Shown: positions 1 through 10,827, counted from the stretch's first letter. The stretch is DNA of 64,000 nt from Aestuariibaculum sediminum (GCF_014596945.1 NZ_JACVXB010000002.1:368172-432171); one strand, 5' to 3'. Notes: generated by a model not told the origin, from the sequence alone. Translations and numbers: made by a program.

Positions 1-2124
1 TTGTGACGAGGTTCCAAAACCTATACCAGTACCAAAGTCTTTAAGTTTACGTGCTCCAATATTAGAGGTCATAATAATAATAGTGTTTCTAAAATCGATT
101 TTACGACCTAAACTATCTGTTAAATAACCATCATCAAGCACTTGTAATAACATGTTAAAAACGTCTGGATGAGCTTTTTCAATTTCATCTAATAGAATAA
201 CGGCATAAGGCTTACGTCTAACTTTTTCAGTTAATTGCCCACCTTCTTCGTATCCAACATATCCTGGAGGCGCACCTATTAATCTAGAAATAGCGAATTT
301 TTCCATGTATTCGCTCATATCTATTCTGATTAATGAATCTTCACTGTCAAAAAGCTCACGCGATAATACTTTAGCTAATTGCGTTTTTCCTACCCCTGTT
401 TGCCCTAAAAATATAAATGAACCAATGGGTTTATTAGGGTCTTTAAGTCCTGCTCGGTTACGCTGAATGGCTTTTACGACTTTAGCAACTGCTTCATCTT
501 GACCAATTACCTTGCCTTTTATTAAGTTTGGTAATTCTGCTAATTTATTGATTTCGGTTTGAGCAATTCGATTTACAGGAATGCCAGTCATCATAGAAAT
601 CACATCGGCAACATTTTCTTCACTAACGACTTCGCGGTGTTGCTTGGTGTCTTCTTCCCATTTTTCTTGGGCTATAGATAGTTCTTTTTCAATACGTTTT
701 TCGTCGTCTCTTAGTTTCGCTGCTTCTTCGTATTTCTGCTTTCTTACGACTGCGTTTTTAGTTTCCTTTATGGCTTCAAGTTGTTTTTCAAGCTCAATAA
801 TTTGCTTAGGAACTTCTATGTTGGTAATGTGAACACGCGATCCAGCTTCGTCAAGAGCATCAATGGCTTTGTCTGGCAAAAAGCGTTCCGTCATATACCG
901 GTTAGTTAATTTTACACAAGCTTCAATAGCTTCGGGTGTATAATCAACGTTATGGTGTTCTTCATATTTCGCTTTAATGTTGTTTAAAATTTCAATGGTT
1001 TCAACTACGCTTGTAGGTTCAACAATTACCTTTTGGAAGCGACGTTCTAAAGCGCCATCTTTTTCAATATACTGTCTATACTCGTCTAGCGTTGTAGCTC
1101 CAATACATTGTATTTCTCCTCTGGCTAAAGCTGGTTTAAACATGTTTGAAGCATCTAAACTCCCTGTAGCACCACCGGCGCCAACAATAGTGTGTATTTC
1201 GTCAATAAATAAAATAACATCATCATTTTTTTCAAGCTCGTTCATTACGGCTTTCATGCGTTCTTCGAATTGTCCACGGTATTTTGTGCCGGCAACTAAA
1301 CTTGCTAAATCTAGCGTAACAACACGCTTATTGAAAAGTATTCTGGATACTTTTCGTTTAACAATTCTTAGCGCTAAACCTTCTGCAATAGCAGATTTAC
1401 CAACCCCTGGTTCGCCAATTAATAGGGGGTTATTTTTTTTACGACGACTTAAAATTTGAGACACACGCTCAATTTCTTTTTCTCTTCCTACAACAGGGTC
1501 TAACTTACCTTCTTCGGCTAAAGCTGTTAAATCTCGCCCAAAATTATCTAAAACAGGTGTTTTAGACTTCTTATTGGTTTTCCCAGTAGGAGAATTAAAG
1601 ATGTCTTTTGAAGTATCGTCATCAGAACTCGCATCGTCTTGAAACGATTCTGCTTTTGGCTCTATATAGTCGTTGTCATTTGTAATCATAAACTTAAATT
1701 GTTCTTTAACATTATCATAGTCAATTTTCAGCTTATTTAAAAGCTTAGTAGTTGGGTCGTTTTCATTTCTTAAAATACACAGTAGCAAATGCGCTGTGTT
1801 AATAGAAGAACTTTGAAATAACTTGGCTTCTAAAAACGTTGTTTTTAGGGCGCGTTCGGCTTGTCTGGTAAGGTGCAAGTTCTTTTTTTGGTTTGAGGCT
1901 GCTGTAATATTAGGGTTTGCAGGACTTAATATTTCGACCTTGCGCCTTAAATGGTTTAAATCGATATCTAAAGCATTTAAAATATTTATAGCCTTGCCAT
2001 CGCCATCACGCAATAGTCCAAGCATGAGGTGTTCGGTGCCAATAAAATCATGACCCAAACGAAGTGCTTCTTCTTTACTGTAGGCAATAACGTCTTTTAC
2101 TCTTGGTGAAAAATTATCATCCAT
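1..2124 (-). CDS. clpC: ClpC-type AAA+ chaperone/protease subunit, 3' end off window
   Basis: ATP-dependent unfoldase that feeds ClpP with damaged or regulatory proteins in the cytoplasm. Translating the complement from the ATG at 2124 gives [20 protein letters not shown], a Clp N-domain, then a first AAA+ module with Walker [10 protein letters not shown] (around 1390-1420) and FIDEIHT, a middle coiled-coil region with a UVR-like stretch (about 600-830), and a second AAA+ module with [12 protein letters not shown] and LLDEIEKAH. The order N-domain, two AAA modules and a short middle region fits ClpC rather than ClpB. About 708 codons are present; the reading frame is open at base 1, so roughly the last 140 residues lie outside. 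GAAAGGAA lies just upstream of the ATG. It is divergent from gyrA. Identity is sure; the truncation is only the window edge. Confidence 0.95.
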   Translation of the reverse strand, partial: MDDNFSPRVKDVIAYSKEEALRLGHDFIGTEHLMLGLLRDGDGKAINILNALDIDLNHLRRKVEILSPANPNITAASNQKKNLHLTRQAERALKTTFLEAKLFQSSSINTAHLLLCILRNENDPTTKLLNKLKIDYDNVKEQFKFMITNDNDYIEPKAESFQDDASSDDDTSKDIFNSPTGKTNKKSKTPVLDNFGRDLTALAEEGKLDPVVGREKEIERVSQILSRRKKNNPLLIGEPGVGKSAIAEGLALRIVKRKVSRILFNKRVVTLDLASLVAGTKYRGQFEERMKAVMNELEKNDDVILFIDEIHTIVGAGGATGSLDASNMFKPALARGEIQCIGATTLDEYRQYIEKDGALERRFQKVIVEPTSVVETIEILNNIKAKYEEHHNVDYTPEAIEACVKLTNRYMTERFLPDKAIDALDEAGSRVHITNIEVPKQIIELEKQLEAIKETKNAVVRKQKYEEAAKLRDDEKRIEKELSIAQEKWEEDTKQHREVVSEENVADVISMMTGIPVNRIAQTEINKLAELPNLIKGKVIGQDEAVAKVVKAIQRNRAGLKDPNKPIGSFIFLGQTGVGKTQLAKVLSRELFDSEDSLIRIDMSEYMEKFAISRLIGAPPGYVGYEEGGQLTEKVRRKPYAVILLDEIEKAHPDVFNMLLQVLDDGYLTDSLGRKIDFRNTIIIMTSNIGARKLKDFGTGIGFGTSSQ

Positions 2125-2382
2125 AATCAATTCCTTTCTGCATTAAAAATACTAAAACATTTTACTAAAGGCAAAAACTATACCTTAAATTATGTGAAAG
2201 TTGCTAAGTGACAAAAAAAACTTCATAATATCAAAATAATCCTCTTCATATTTATTAACTAAAAAAGGTGTTAAAATTGTTAATAAAAAACATGAAAAAA
2301 TATAATATAAAGTCTTATTGTGACTGATGAAATACTTATATTAGCGTGTTTTGAAAAACACATAAAACTTAATTAAATATTT

Positions 2383-4953
2383 ATGGCAGAAGGAGAAAAA
2401 TTGATCCCTATTAATATTGAAGATGAGATGAAATCGGCTTACATTGATTATTCAATGTCGGTCATTGTGTCACGTGCGTTACCAGATGTAAGAGACGGAT
2501 TGAAACCAGTACACAGACGTGTACTTTTTGGGATGCATGAACTTGGTGTTAAATCGAATACAGCATATAAAAAGTCAGCAAGAATTGTTGGAGAGGTTCT
2601 AGGTAAGTATCACCCACACGGTGATACCTCAGTTTACGATACGATGGTTCGTATGGCACAGGAGTGGAGTTTGCGATATATGTTGGTTGACGGGCAAGGG
2701 AACTTTGGATCTATAGATGGTGATAGCCCGGCAGCAATGCGTTATACCGAGGCTCGTATGCGAAAAATATCGGAAGACATGCTTGCCGATATAGATAAAG
2801 AAACCGTAGACCATAAATTAAATTTCGACGATACTTTACAAGAACCAACAGTATTACCAACGCGTATTCCTGGACTTTTAGTTAATGGTGCTTCGGGGAT
2901 TGCAGTAGGTATGGCAACTAATATGCCACCTCACAATTTATCAGAAGTAGTTGATGGAACAATAGCATATATTGATGATAACAATATAGAAGTTGATGAA
3001 CTCATTAAGCATATTAAAGCTCCTGATTTTCCTACGGGTGGAATTATTTACGGTTACGATGGCGTAAAGGAAGCTTTTCAAACAGGTCGTGGTCGAATTG
3101 TGCTACGTGGTAAAGCAAATATAGAAGAAGTACAAGGTCGTGAATGTATCATTGTAACCGAAATACCTTATCAGGTAAACAAGGCGGAAATGATTAAGAA
3201 AACTGCCGATTTAGTTAACGATAAAAAACTAGAAGGTATTTCTACAATTCGCGATGAATCCGATAGAAACGGAATGCGTATTGTTTACGTGTTAAAGCGC
3301 GATGCTATACCAAATATTGTTCTAAATAAATTGTACAAATATACAGCGTTACAATCGTCGTTTAGTGTAAACAATATTGCCTTAGTAAATGGGCGCCCTC
3401 AATTATTAAATCTTAAAGACTTAATATATCACTTCGTTGAACACAGACATGAAGTGGTTGTTAGACGTACCCAGTACGAATTACGAAAAGCCGAAGAGCG
3501 TGCTCACATTTTAGAAGGTTTAATTATCGCTTCCGATAATATTGATGAAGTTATAGCTATTATCAGAGCATCATCTAATGCGGATGAAGCAAGATCGAGC
3601 TTAATTAAGCGTTTCGAACTTTCTGAAATTCAAGCTAAGGCTATAGTAGAAATGCGATTACGTCAGCTTACTGGACTAGAGCAAGATAAATTACGTTCTG
3701 AATACGATGAATTACTTATAACCATTGAAGACCTAAAAGATATCTTAGACAAAAAAGAGCGTCGCATGGGTATTATAAAAGAAGAACTTCAAGTTGTGAA
3801 AGATAAGTATGGAGACGAACGTCGTTCGGTTATAGAATATGCTGGAGGTGATTTAAGTATTGAAGATATGATTCCAGACGAGCAAGTGGTAATTACCATT
3901 TCGCATGCGGGATATATTAAACGTACTTCACTTAATGAATACAAAACACAGAATAGAGGAGGAGTAGGTCAAAAAGCTTCGACTACACGTAATGAAGATT
4001 TCTTAGAGCATTTATTTGTGGGTACTAACCATCAGTATATGTTATTCTTTACGCAAAAAGGAAAATGTTTCTGGATGCGTGTGTACGAAATTCCGGAAGG
4101 AAGTAAAACATCTAAGGGGCGTGCTATTCAAAACCTTATCAATATTGAGCAAGATGATAAAGTTATGGCCTTTATTTGTACGCAAGATTTAAAAGATGAA
4201 GACTACATAAATAGTCATTATGTGATTATGGCAACTAAAAATGGTCAGGTAAAGAAAACATCTTTAGAACAATACTCCCGTCCGCGTACTAATGGTATTA
4301 ATGCGATTACCATTAAGGAAGAAGACGAATTACTTGAAGCTAAACTTACTACAGGCAACAGTCAGGTGATGTTAGCTTTAAAATCTGGTAAAGCTATTCG
4401 TTTTGAAGAAGCTAAAACGCGTCCAATGGGTCGTGGGGCTTCTGGGGTTAGAGGTATTACTTTAGCACATGAAGGCGATGAGGTAATAGGCATGGTAACC
4501 ATTGAAAATTCACAGGAAGAATCGGTATTGGTAGTTTCTGAAAACGGTTATGGTAAACGAACTTATATTGATGATCCTGAAGATGGAGAACCTGTTTACC
4601 GTATTACTAATAGAGGAGGAAAGGGTGTTAAAACCATTTCGATAACTGAAAAAACTGGTCAGCTTGTGGCTATCAAGAGTGTCACAGATAATGATGATTT
4701 AATGATTATCAATAAATCTGGTATTGCAATTCGTTTGGCCGTTAGTAATCTGCGTGTCATGGGTAGAGCTACTCAGGGTGTTAAGCTTATAAATTTAAAA
4801 GGCAAAGATTCTATCGCGGCTGTTGCTAAAGTGATGCATGAGGAAGAGCAAGAGATAGAACAAGACGGCATTGAAGCCCAAAACACTGACAATGTGGAAG
4901 GTGGCACAACTCTTGATACCAATTCAACAGAAGAAAATAACAGTGATAATTAA
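2383..4953 (+). CDS. gyrA: DNA gyrase subunit A
   Basis: The breakage-reunion subunit of gyrase, which introduces negative supercoils with GyrB. The 856 residues show the N-terminal winged-helix region with [20 protein letters not shown] (quinolone-determining region), the catalytic tyrosine in [10 protein letters not shown] near residue 127, a coiled-coil tower, and the C-terminal beta-pinwheel with a GyrA-box QNRGGVG near residue 525, which supports gyrase rather than topoisomerase IV. The positions equivalent to E. coli Ser83 and Asp87 are Thr and Asp, so no classic resistance replacement is evident. The last 35 or so residues are a low-complexity acidic tail rich in Glu, Asn and Asp. The gene is followed 11 bp later by a TPR gene that is probably co-transcribed. 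Confidence 0.97.
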   Translation: MAEGEKLIPINIEDEMKSAYIDYSMSVIVSRALPDVRDGLKPVHRRVLFGMHELGVKSNTAYKKSARIVGEVLGKYHPHGDTSVYDTMVRMAQEWSLRYMLVDGQGNFGSIDGDSPAAMRYTEARMRKISEDMLADIDKETVDHKLNFDDTLQEPTVLPTRIPGLLVNGASGIAVGMATNMPPHNLSEVVDGTIAYIDDNNIEVDELIKHIKAPDFPTGGIIYGYDGVKEAFQTGRGRIVLRGKANIEEVQGRECIIVTEIPYQVNKAEMIKKTADLVNDKKLEGISTIRDESDRNGMRIVYVLKRDAIPNIVLNKLYKYTALQSSFSVNNIALVNGRPQLLNLKDLIYHFVEHRHEVVVRRTQYELRKAEERAHILEGLIIASDNIDEVIAIIRASSNADEARSSLIKRFELSEIQAKAIVEMRLRQLTGLEQDKLRSEYDELLITIEDLKDILDKKERRMGIIKEELQVVKDKYGDERRSVIEYAGGDLSIEDMIPDEQVVITISHAGYIKRTSLNEYKTQNRGGVGQKASTTRNEDFLEHLFVGTNHQYMLFFTQKGKCFWMRVYEIPEGSKTSKGRAIQNLINIEQDDKVMAFICTQDLKDEDYINSHYVIMATKNGQVKKTSLEQYSRPRTNGINAITIKEEDELLEAKLTTGNSQVMLALKSGKAIRFEEAKTRPMGRGASGVRGITLAHEGDEVIGMVTIENSQEESVLVVSENGYGKRTYIDDPEDGEPVYRITNRGGKGVKTISITEKTGQLVAIKSVTDNDDLMIINKSGIAIRLAVSNLRVMGRATQGVKLINLKGKDSIAAVAKVMHEEEQEIEQDGIEAQNTDNVEGGTTLDTNSTEENNSDN

Positions 4954-4964
4954 ATAAAACAAAA

Positions 4965-6218
4965 ATGAAGAAACAAGTAATTGTAGCTTTAGCGTTTTCA
5001 ATTGGTGCACTTTCATTTGCACAAAAAAAAGAATTGAGAGCTGCAGAAAAAGCTATTAAAGGCACTAATTACGCCGAAGCCAAATCAGCATTAAAGCAAG
5101 TAGAAGCGTTAATGCCAAATATTGATGATAAATACAAAGCGGATTATTATTTCTTATACGCTCAAGCGTTATACGCAGGAGGCGCAGGCTCTTTAAGCGA
5201 TATCGATGAGGCCATAAAAAGTTTAAATAACATAGAAGGTAATCCATCTCCAGAAAGTGCGGAGTTAAAAACAAAAATGGTTAATTCATTACTAACTAAG
5301 GGTAATGAATCGTATGAAGGCAAAGACTTTTCAAAAGCATCAGAGTATTTTGAGAAAGCCTACAGATTAAGTACAAAAGACACCACATATTTGTACTATG
5401 CAGCAGCTACAGCCATTAATGTTCCTGATTATGATAGAGCCTTAACGATTTACGAAGAACTTAAAGATTTAGGCTATACTGGTGTTAAAAAGGAATTCTT
5501 TGCAACAAATGTAGAGACTAATGAAGAAGAATTATTTAATAGTGCCAGTGTTCGTGATTTATCGGTAAAAGCAAAAACACATGTAAAACCAGGTGAGCGT
5601 GTCACTGAATCAAAGGAACCAGAAATTGTTAAGAATATTGCTATCATTTATGTAAACAAAGGCGATAATGAAAAAGCAATTGAAGCCATGGCAGCGGCAA
5701 GGGCTCAAAGTCCTGACGATGTGAATTTGATCTTAACAGAGGCAAATGTTCACTACAAAATGGGCAACACTGAAAAATTCAAAGAATTATTGCAAGAAGC
5801 TACAAGAATGGATCCAACAAATCCAGAATTGCAATATAACTTAGGTGTTATCGCGTCAGAATCAGGAGAGAAAGATCAGGCAAAAGCGTATTACCAAAAA
5901 ACTGTAGAATTAGACCCTAATTATGTAAATGCGTATATCAACCTTTCAGCTTTAGTTTTATCGGGAGAAGAAGAAATTATTAAAGAAATGAATGGTTTAG
6001 GAAGTTCTAAAAAGGACGATTTACGTTATGACGAACTAAGAGAGCAACGTCAGGATTTATATAGAGAAGCAATTCCATATTTAGATAAAGCTTTACAAGT
6101 AGATTCCAAAAATATTAATGCTGCAAAAACATTAATGAATATATACAGTAGCCTTGGAGAAACTGAGAAGTATAAAGATATGAAAGCTAAGGTTGAAGCT
6201 ATAGAGTCAGGGAATTAA
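4965..6218 (+). CDS. Exported tetratricopeptide repeat protein
   Basis: A 417-residue protein with an N-terminal signal peptide (MKKQVIVALAFSIGALSFAQ, cleavage after the AQ) followed by tandem TPR helices. The clearest repeats are around residues 110-180 (SKASEYFEKAYRLSTKDTTY), 220-260 (NKGDNEKAIEAMAAARAQSP) and 285-330 (AKAYYQKTVELDPNYVNAYI). TPR scaffolds mediate protein contacts; no catalytic domain is visible. It starts 11 bp after gyrA and ends at a strong hairpin, so it is probably the second gene of a gyrA operon, an arrangement commonly seen in flavobacteria. The specific partner is unknown. Confidence 0.85.
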   Translation: MKKQVIVALAFSIGALSFAQKKELRAAEKAIKGTNYAEAKSALKQVEALMPNIDDKYKADYYFLYAQALYAGGAGSLSDIDEAIKSLNNIEGNPSPESAELKTKMVNSLLTKGNESYEGKDFSKASEYFEKAYRLSTKDTTYLYYAAATAINVPDYDRALTIYEELKDLGYTGVKKEFFATNVETNEEELFNSASVRDLSVKAKTHVKPGERVTESKEPEIVKNIAIIYVNKGDNEKAIEAMAAARAQSPDDVNLILTEANVHYKMGNTEKFKELLQEATRMDPTNPELQYNLGVIASESGEKDQAKAYYQKTVELDPNYVNAYINLSALVLSGEEEIIKEMNGLGSSKKDDLRYDELREQRQDLYREAIPYLDKALQVDSKNINAAKTLMNIYSSLGETEKYKDMKAKVEAIESGN

Positions 6219-6241
6219 TTACTCCTTACCTCATTACCAAT

Positions 6242-6276
6242 AAAAAAAGCGTTTGGAATTTCCAGACGCTTTTTTT
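6242..6276. terminator. Bidirectional intrinsic terminator between TPR gene and prsW-like gene
   Basis: The 9-bp stem AGCGTTTGG/CCAGACGCT (6248-6256 with 6262-6270, one G-T pair) is flanked by an A-run on the left and a T-run on the right. It can end the gyrA-TPR transcript and the convergent minus-strand gene. Confidence 0.85.
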
Positions 6277-6321
6277 ATATATGAAATCTATACTAATTAA
6301 TGTTCATATGTCATTTAGGTA

Positions 6322-7005
6322 TTATTTGAATTTGTTTTTGAAGTAGGAACTATTTTGATGCCGTGTAATTGCTTTTCTAGATAATATGATTCCAATAAAC
6401 AAAGAAATAAACGCTCCAATCCAAATCCCTGGAACAAAATCAATAAATAGGAAAAAGTCGTAAGCCCCATGAAATAAAATAGCTAACATTAACCCAGAAA
6501 TATTAAGTTTAATACGATTTGTTGAGAATTTAGCCTTGCCCATATAAAACCCCATAAGAATTCCAAAAGTCGCATGAGCAGGCACAGCGGTAAAAGCTCT
6601 TAGCAATGCCGTTTGTACACCACCATTTAAGACATACATGATATTTTCGGTAGCAGCAAACCCCATGGATACCATAACAGCATATACAATACCATCGAAA
6701 GGTTCGTTAAAATCGGCTTTACATTGGGCATAGTATTTTACAATTATATATTTACTAAATTCTTCAGTAAAACCTACAATAAAAAATGCTTTAATAAATT
6801 GCTCTATGACATTGTTTTTGTTTTTTAGAGGAAATAAGATATCAAAACCATAGTACATTAAAGAGGTTATAAAAATACTCACGATAGCGCCCAGTAAAAA
6901 CGAAATTAGGAGTAATTTTGGCGGTTCTTTTTCGTATTTATCTTTATAATATATATAAAGAATAATGATAAAAATTGGGGCAATAGCAAGTAGTATTAAA
7001 TTCAT
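6322..7005 (-). CDS. PrsW-family intramembrane metalloprotease
   Basis: A 227-residue polytopic membrane protein with about seven hydrophobic segments. The family signature is present: EKEPPKLLLISFLLGA after the first helix, the glutamate pair GFTEEFSKYIIVKY near residues 78-90, and a histidine-containing AVPAHATFGILMGFYMG near 140-155, followed by FHGAYDFFLF. PrsW of Bacillus starts cleavage of the anti-sigma factor RsiW; in Bacteroidota the substrate is unknown, and no anti-sigma gene lies next to it. It seems monocistronic and is convergent with the gyrA unit. Confidence 0.85.
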   Translation of the reverse strand: MNLILLAIAPIFIIILYIYYKDKYEKEPPKLLLISFLLGAIVSIFITSLMYYGFDILFPLKNKNNVIEQFIKAFFIVGFTEEFSKYIIVKYYAQCKADFNEPFDGIVYAVMVSMGFAATENIMYVLNGGVQTALLRAFTAVPAHATFGILMGFYMGKAKFSTNRIKLNISGLMLAILFHGAYDFFLFIDFVPGIWIGAFISLFIGIILSRKAITRHQNSSYFKNKFK

Positions 7006-7032
7006 TTAGTATACATGTAAATAGTGGTTGTA

Positions 7033-7581
7033 TTATGAGTTTTTTATGAAATTTAATACAGTTTGATAATAGGTTTTGTTAGATGGAACAAAGTGATTGT
7101 TTACTCCAATATGATCTATTAAATACTGGTACTCATCTAACGAAACAAGCTTTAAGGCTTCTACTTCTTCCTCTTGAAGTATTAGGCTTTCTATAGGTTG
7201 TTCTAATTTACAAATGTAGGTATGGTGAAATTCATTGTCGACAAGACCATTATCATAACTTTGAAAACATTTAAAAACTCCAACTTTTTTCAATTTATCT
7301 TGACTGATATTTAAACCAATTTCTTCTTTAGTTTCCCTTTGAGCCGCCTTTTTTATGGATTCTCCAGCATCAATATGCCCAGCTACGGATACATCCCACA
7401 TTAAGGGGCAGATACTTTTTTTAGCAGATCGTTGGGCTAACAAAATTTCACGATTTGTTGTATAGAACCAAATATGAACGGTATTATGATAATACCCCTT
7501 TTGATGGATTACCGATTTTAACTCCGATTTCCCTGTTGGAAATCCGTTTTCATCAACAATATCGATGTATTCTTCTATCAT
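7033..7581 (-). CDS. NUDIX hydrolase (IPP isomerase-like subgroup)
   Basis: A 182-residue NUDIX hydrolase. The NUDIX box GHIDAGESIKKAAQRETKEE (then IG) is canonical, with the REXXEE metal-binding glutamates. The N-terminus IEEYIDIVDENGFPTGK followed by VHIWFYTTNREILLAQRS resembles the YfcD/isopentenyl-diphosphate isomerase-like branch, but substrate cannot be deduced. I chose the ATG at 7581 (MIEEYIDI). The in-frame ATG 27 bp upstream would put the N-terminus inside the terminator hairpin of the preceding gene, which is unlikely. It lies 39 bp downstream of the M42 peptidase gene on the same strand. Confidence 0.88.
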   Translation of the reverse strand: MIEEYIDIVDENGFPTGKSELKSVIHQKGYYHNTVHIWFYTTNREILLAQRSAKKSICPLMWDVSVAGHIDAGESIKKAAQRETKEEIGLNISQDKLKKVGVFKCFQSYDNGLVDNEFHHTYICKLEQPIESLILQEEEVEALKLVSLDEYQYLIDHIGVNNHFVPSNKTYYQTVLNFIKNS

Positions 7582-7589
7582 AAAACTAT

Positions 7590-7617
7590 AAAAAAAGATT
7601 CCCGCCAAAGCGGGAAT
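7590..7617 (-). terminator. Intrinsic terminator after M42 peptidase gene
   Basis: Perfect 8-bp stem ATTCCCGC/GCGGGAAT (7598-7605 with 7610-7617) followed on the minus strand by a C and seven T. It sits 4 bp beyond the peptidase stop codon and immediately ahead of the NUDIX gene. The same GC-rich hairpin style recurs at 12731-12746. Confidence 0.8.
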
Positions 7618-7620
7618 TTA

Positions 7621-8709
7621 TTATTTAAAGTAGCTAAATGTTTCGCCGTCTTTTATGTTTAATAAACTTTCGTAAATCAGTTTTATAACATTTTCAACAT
7701 CGTCGCGGTGAACCATTTCTACAGTTGTGTGCATATAACGTAACGGAAGTGAGATTAAGGCAGAGGCCACACCACCATTGCTGTAAGCAAAGGCATCGGT
7801 GTCGGTTCCTGTAGCACGAGATAACGCACTACGCTGAAAAGGAATATTTTTAGCTTCGGCGGTATCAGTTATTAGGTCTCGTAGTTTTTGTTGTACTGCT
7901 GGAGCATAAGCAACCACAGGACCTTTTCCAATTTCTAAATCACCTTGTACTTTCTTTTCAATCATCGGTGTGGTCGTGTCATGCGTTACATCGGTAACAA
8001 TGGCTGCATTTGGTTTTATAGTTTCCGCTATCATTTCAGCACCACGTAAGCCAATTTCCTCCTGTACAGCATTAACAATATAAAGACCGAAAGGAAGAGT
8101 TTTGTTATTTTCTTTAAGTAAACGAGCCACTTGGGCAATCATAAAACCTCCCATACGGTTATCTAACGCTCTACAAACAAATTTATCGCCATTTAAAATA
8201 TGGAATTCATCAGGGTAAGTAATAACACACCCAACATGAACACCTAATTTTTCAACATCCTCTTTTGTTTTACAACCACAGTCTATAAAGATATTGTCTG
8301 GCTTTGGAGCTTCTTCGTTACCTGATTTTCTGGTATGAATGGCCGGCCAGCCAAAAACACCTTTTACAATACCGTTTTTTGTGTGAATGTTTACAACTTT
8401 ACTTGGTGCTATTTGATGATCGCTACCACCATTACGAATCACGTAAATCATACCATTATCTGATATATAATTTACGTACCACGAAATTTCATCGGCATGG
8501 CCTTCAATTACGACTTTATATTCAGCTTTAGGATTGATTACACCTACAGCGGTTCCGTAAGTATCGGTAATAAACTCATCTACGTATGGTTTCAGGTAGT
8601 CCATCCAAAGTTTTTGTCCTGTCCATTCGTATCCGGTAGGAGCCGCATTATTTAAATATTTTTCTAAAAATTCAATTGATTTATCGTTAAGAATTGACTT
8701 CTTTGTCAT
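7621..8709 (-). CDS. M42-family metallo-aminopeptidase
   Basis: A 362-residue cytoplasmic di-zinc aminopeptidase (glutamyl aminopeptidase/tetrahedral peptidase group) that trims short peptides. The metal-binding set is visible in order: VVIEGHADEI, CRALDNRMGG, VQEEIGLRGAE (catalytic and metal glutamates), TGTDTDAFAYSNGG and MHTTVEMVHRDD. The length matches the family. I prefer the ATG at 8709 (MTKKSILND) over the one 18 bp upstream (MQNFLN), because homologues as I know them start with M-x-KKSIL; the difference is six residues. It is transcribed divergently from the DUF4294 gene. Confidence 0.9.
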   Translation of the reverse strand: MTKKSILNDKSIEFLEKYLNNAAPTGYEWTGQKLWMDYLKPYVDEFITDTYGTAVGVINPKAEYKVVIEGHADEISWYVNYISDNGMIYVIRNGGSDHQIAPSKVVNIHTKNGIVKGVFGWPAIHTRKSGNEEAPKPDNIFIDCGCKTKEDVEKLGVHVGCVITYPDEFHILNGDKFVCRALDNRMGGFMIAQVARLLKENNKTLPFGLYIVNAVQEEIGLRGAEMIAETIKPNAAIVTDVTHDTTTPMIEKKVQGDLEIGKGPVVAYAPAVQQKLRDLITDTAEAKNIPFQRSALSRATGTDTDAFAYSNGGVASALISLPLRYMHTTVEMVHRDDVENVIKLIYESLLNIKDGETFSYFK

Positions 8710-8900
8710 GTTTAAAAAATTTTGCACTAAAATAATAATATTAATAGAATTCGAGCGCTATATCAAAGGAATTAATTTATCTTTTGATGATTAAATTTCT
8801 AATGAAAACTAACCAATTTCAAATTAAATTAACTCCTGTAAAAAAATGTTTTAAGATTGTAAATTAGTAATTTTGGAAAGAAAATTGCTCCAGTGTATTT

Positions 8901-9581
8901 ATGAAGAATATTCTAATATATTTTATTTGCTTAATTCCAGTTTTATCTCTGGCTCAGGTTAATGATATTATTCAAGATTCTACCGACGTCACTTACCTCA
9001 TTATTGATGGCGATTCTATTCCTAAAACATCTATAAATTTAGAGGAGGTTTACATTCTAAATAAATTAAAATTCGATAACAGAGATGATAGGCTAAGGTA
9101 TTTAATACTAAGGCGGAAAACTTTAAAGGTGTATCCGTACGCAAAAATGGCAGCCGAACGTTTAGATTCTATGAATAAACGATTGGCAACCTTAAAACGA
9201 AACCGCCAGAAAAAAAGATATACCCGACAGGTGCAAAAATATATAGAAGGGGAGTTTTCAGAAAAACTCAAAAAGTTTTCACGCACTGAAGGACAAATTT
9301 TGGTTAAATTGATACATCGTCAAACAGGAACTACTGCCTTCGATTTAGTAAAAGAATTGCGAAGCGGTTGGCGGGCGTTTTGGTATAATACCACGGCAAG
9401 TATGTTCGATATTTCTTTAAAAAAGGAGTTTGATCCATTAAATGTAAAAGAAGATTATCTCATTGAAGATATATTGTTACGTAGTTTTCAAAATGGGTTA
9501 CTAGAGCGACAAGAATCTGCAATACCATATAATTTTTATGATTTAACCGATAAATGGATGCATTCGAAACCTGAAGAATAA
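8901..9581 (+). CDS. DUF4294 exported protein
   Basis: A 226-residue protein with a signal peptide (MKNILIYFICLIPVLSLAQ) and the DUF4294 core: VYILNKLKFDNRDDRLRYLI, RRKTLKVYPYAKMAAERLDS, FSRTEGQILVKLIHRQTG and FDISLKKEFDP. This family is widespread in Bacteroidota and has no established function. It is basic and helical in the middle (RNRQKKRYTRQVQKYIEGEF). One base separates its stop codon from the next gene, so it probably forms an operon with the hemolysin III-like and GNAT genes. A TAATTTTG box (8868-8875) lies 25 bp before the ATG and fits the Bacteroidota -7 element. Confidence 0.85.
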   Translation: MKNILIYFICLIPVLSLAQVNDIIQDSTDVTYLIIDGDSIPKTSINLEEVYILNKLKFDNRDDRLRYLILRRKTLKVYPYAKMAAERLDSMNKRLATLKRNRQKKRYTRQVQKYIEGEFSEKLKKFSRTEGQILVKLIHRQTGTTAFDLVKELRSGWRAFWYNTTASMFDISLKKEFDPLNVKEDYLIEDILLRSFQNGLLERQESAIPYNFYDLTDKWMHSKPEE

Positions 9582-9582
9582 C

Positions 9583-10209
9583 ATGCGAAAACAATCGGCT
9601 TTAGAAGAGAAATTTAATGCTACCACTCATGCTATTGGCGCTATTTTTGGTGTAATAGGGTTAATTATGCTAATCCTTTTTCAATCTCATAAAACACCAT
9701 TTAGTTTATTTAGTGTTATTGTTTATGGTTCTTCTATTGTTATATTGTTTACAGCCTCTACGTTATACCATGCGGTAACTAATAAAACCCAGAAAACATA
9801 TTTAAGAATCGTAGACCATATGAGTATTTATTTACTTATTGCGGGTACTTATACTCCGGTCTTGCTAATTTTGCTAACGCATAGTTTAGGATGGCTGTTG
9901 TTTTGGATAGTCTGGGGTATTGCGCTTTTTGGTATCATTCTTAAGTTGTTTTTTACTGGACGATTTGGCGTGTTCTCTACATTACTATATTTGGTTATGG
10001 GATGGTTAATTGTTTTTGATTTTACCAATTTAAATGCAATTATGCATAGTAACGGTATATTGTTGCTCTTTGCTGGAGGTTTAGCTTACACGGTAGGTAT
10101 TATATTTTATGCTATTGAAAAAATTCCATTTAACCATGTTATTTGGCATCTGTTTGTCTTGGCTGGAGCCATTTGCCATTTTTTTATGATTTTCTTTTAT
10201 GTAATTTAA
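9583..10209 (+). CDS. Hemolysin III (PAQR/YqfA-like) family membrane protein
   Basis: A 208-residue protein with seven hydrophobic segments. The family histidines are visible: ASTLYHAVTNKTQKTYLRIVDH near residue 60-80, and IWHLFVLAGAICHFF near the C-terminus; with a serine and aspartate they form the zinc site of the PAQR/CREST superfamily. Despite the name, most bacterial members are not shown to be toxins and may act in membrane lipid homeostasis. The N-terminal EEKFNATTHAIGAIFG is also typical. It lies between DUF4294 and GNAT genes in what looks like one operon. Confidence 0.88.
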   Translation: MRKQSALEEKFNATTHAIGAIFGVIGLIMLILFQSHKTPFSLFSVIVYGSSIVILFTASTLYHAVTNKTQKTYLRIVDHMSIYLLIAGTYTPVLLILLTHSLGWLLFWIVWGIALFGIILKLFFTGRFGVFSTLLYLVMGWLIVFDFTNLNAIMHSNGILLLFAGGLAYTVGIIFYAIEKIPFNHVIWHLFVLAGAICHFFMIFFYVI

Positions 10210-10211
10210 AT

Positions 10212-10706
10212 ATGATAACAATAACTTCTGCTACTTCTGTAACCGATTTTAAAACCATTGAAAAGTTGGCCGATATTATATGGCGTGAACATTACATTCC
10301 TATTGTCGGAAAACCACAAATTGATTACATGTTAGAAAAGTTTCAGACGGCCGAAGCTATTTCGCAACAAGTGGCTAATGGTATGATGTATTTTGCTTTA
10401 TTTTTTAATAAAATTCCGGTTGGGTACATAGCCATTCAGATAGAAGAACAAACCATGTTTTTAAGTAAAATTTATGTATTGAAAGCTTATCGAGGTAAGG
10501 GTATTGCAAAAAGCGCTATGAATTTTGTAGAAAACGAAGCCCAAAAATATAATTTAAAGGAAATTCGTTTAACGGTAAATGTAAATAATAAAGAGGCAAT
10601 ACATGCTTACTCCAAATTGGGCTTTATTAATAAAGGGTCAATTATAGCCGATATAGGAAATGGATTTATTATGGATGATTTTGATATGAGGAAACCAATA
10701 CATTAA
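10212..10706 (+). CDS. GNAT-family N-acetyltransferase
   Basis: A 164-residue acetyl-CoA-dependent acyltransferase. The acetyl-CoA loop is YVLKAYRGKGIAKSAMNFVE (about residues 90-110), matching Q/RxxGxG/A, followed by the typical IRLTVNVNNKEAIHAYSKLGF. I use the ATG at 10212, two bases after the hemolysin III-like stop codon, because the upstream in-frame ATG at 10143 would encode an out-of-frame copy of the previous gene's C-terminus. Substrate is unknown; the IWREHYIPI-GKPQIDYML segment resembles a branch common in flavobacteria. Confidence 0.88.
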   Translation: MITITSATSVTDFKTIEKLADIIWREHYIPIVGKPQIDYMLEKFQTAEAISQQVANGMMYFALFFNKIPVGYIAIQIEEQTMFLSKIYVLKAYRGKGIAKSAMNFVENEAQKYNLKEIRLTVNVNNKEAIHAYSKLGFINKGSIIADIGNGFIMDDFDMRKPIH

Positions 10707-10827
10707 TAAATCTGATTTGAATTAAACAAAAATTAAGTCCAATTCGTCGTACTAAAATGCTTTCTGCATCTCATAAGCGATGTTTCTTAAATGATAAGAG
10801 ATCTTTAAACAAATTTGTGGGGCTCAT

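Noticed and set aside
577-1460. Long open frames on the plus strand inside clpC
   Set aside because: They are antisense shadows of the clpC coding sequence with low-complexity serine/leucine composition.
1-2124. clpC seemed truncated as if broken
   Set aside because: The reading frame is open to base 1 and all motifs are normal; the end is simply outside the window.
2599-2670. Quinolone-resistance change in GyrA
   Set aside because: Thr and Ser at this site are natural variants in the phylum; the Asp87 equivalent is kept.
7582-7608. Longer NUDIX start (MAGIFFYSF)
   Set aside because: It would lie in the terminator hairpin of the preceding gene; MIEEYIDI at 7581 fits the family.
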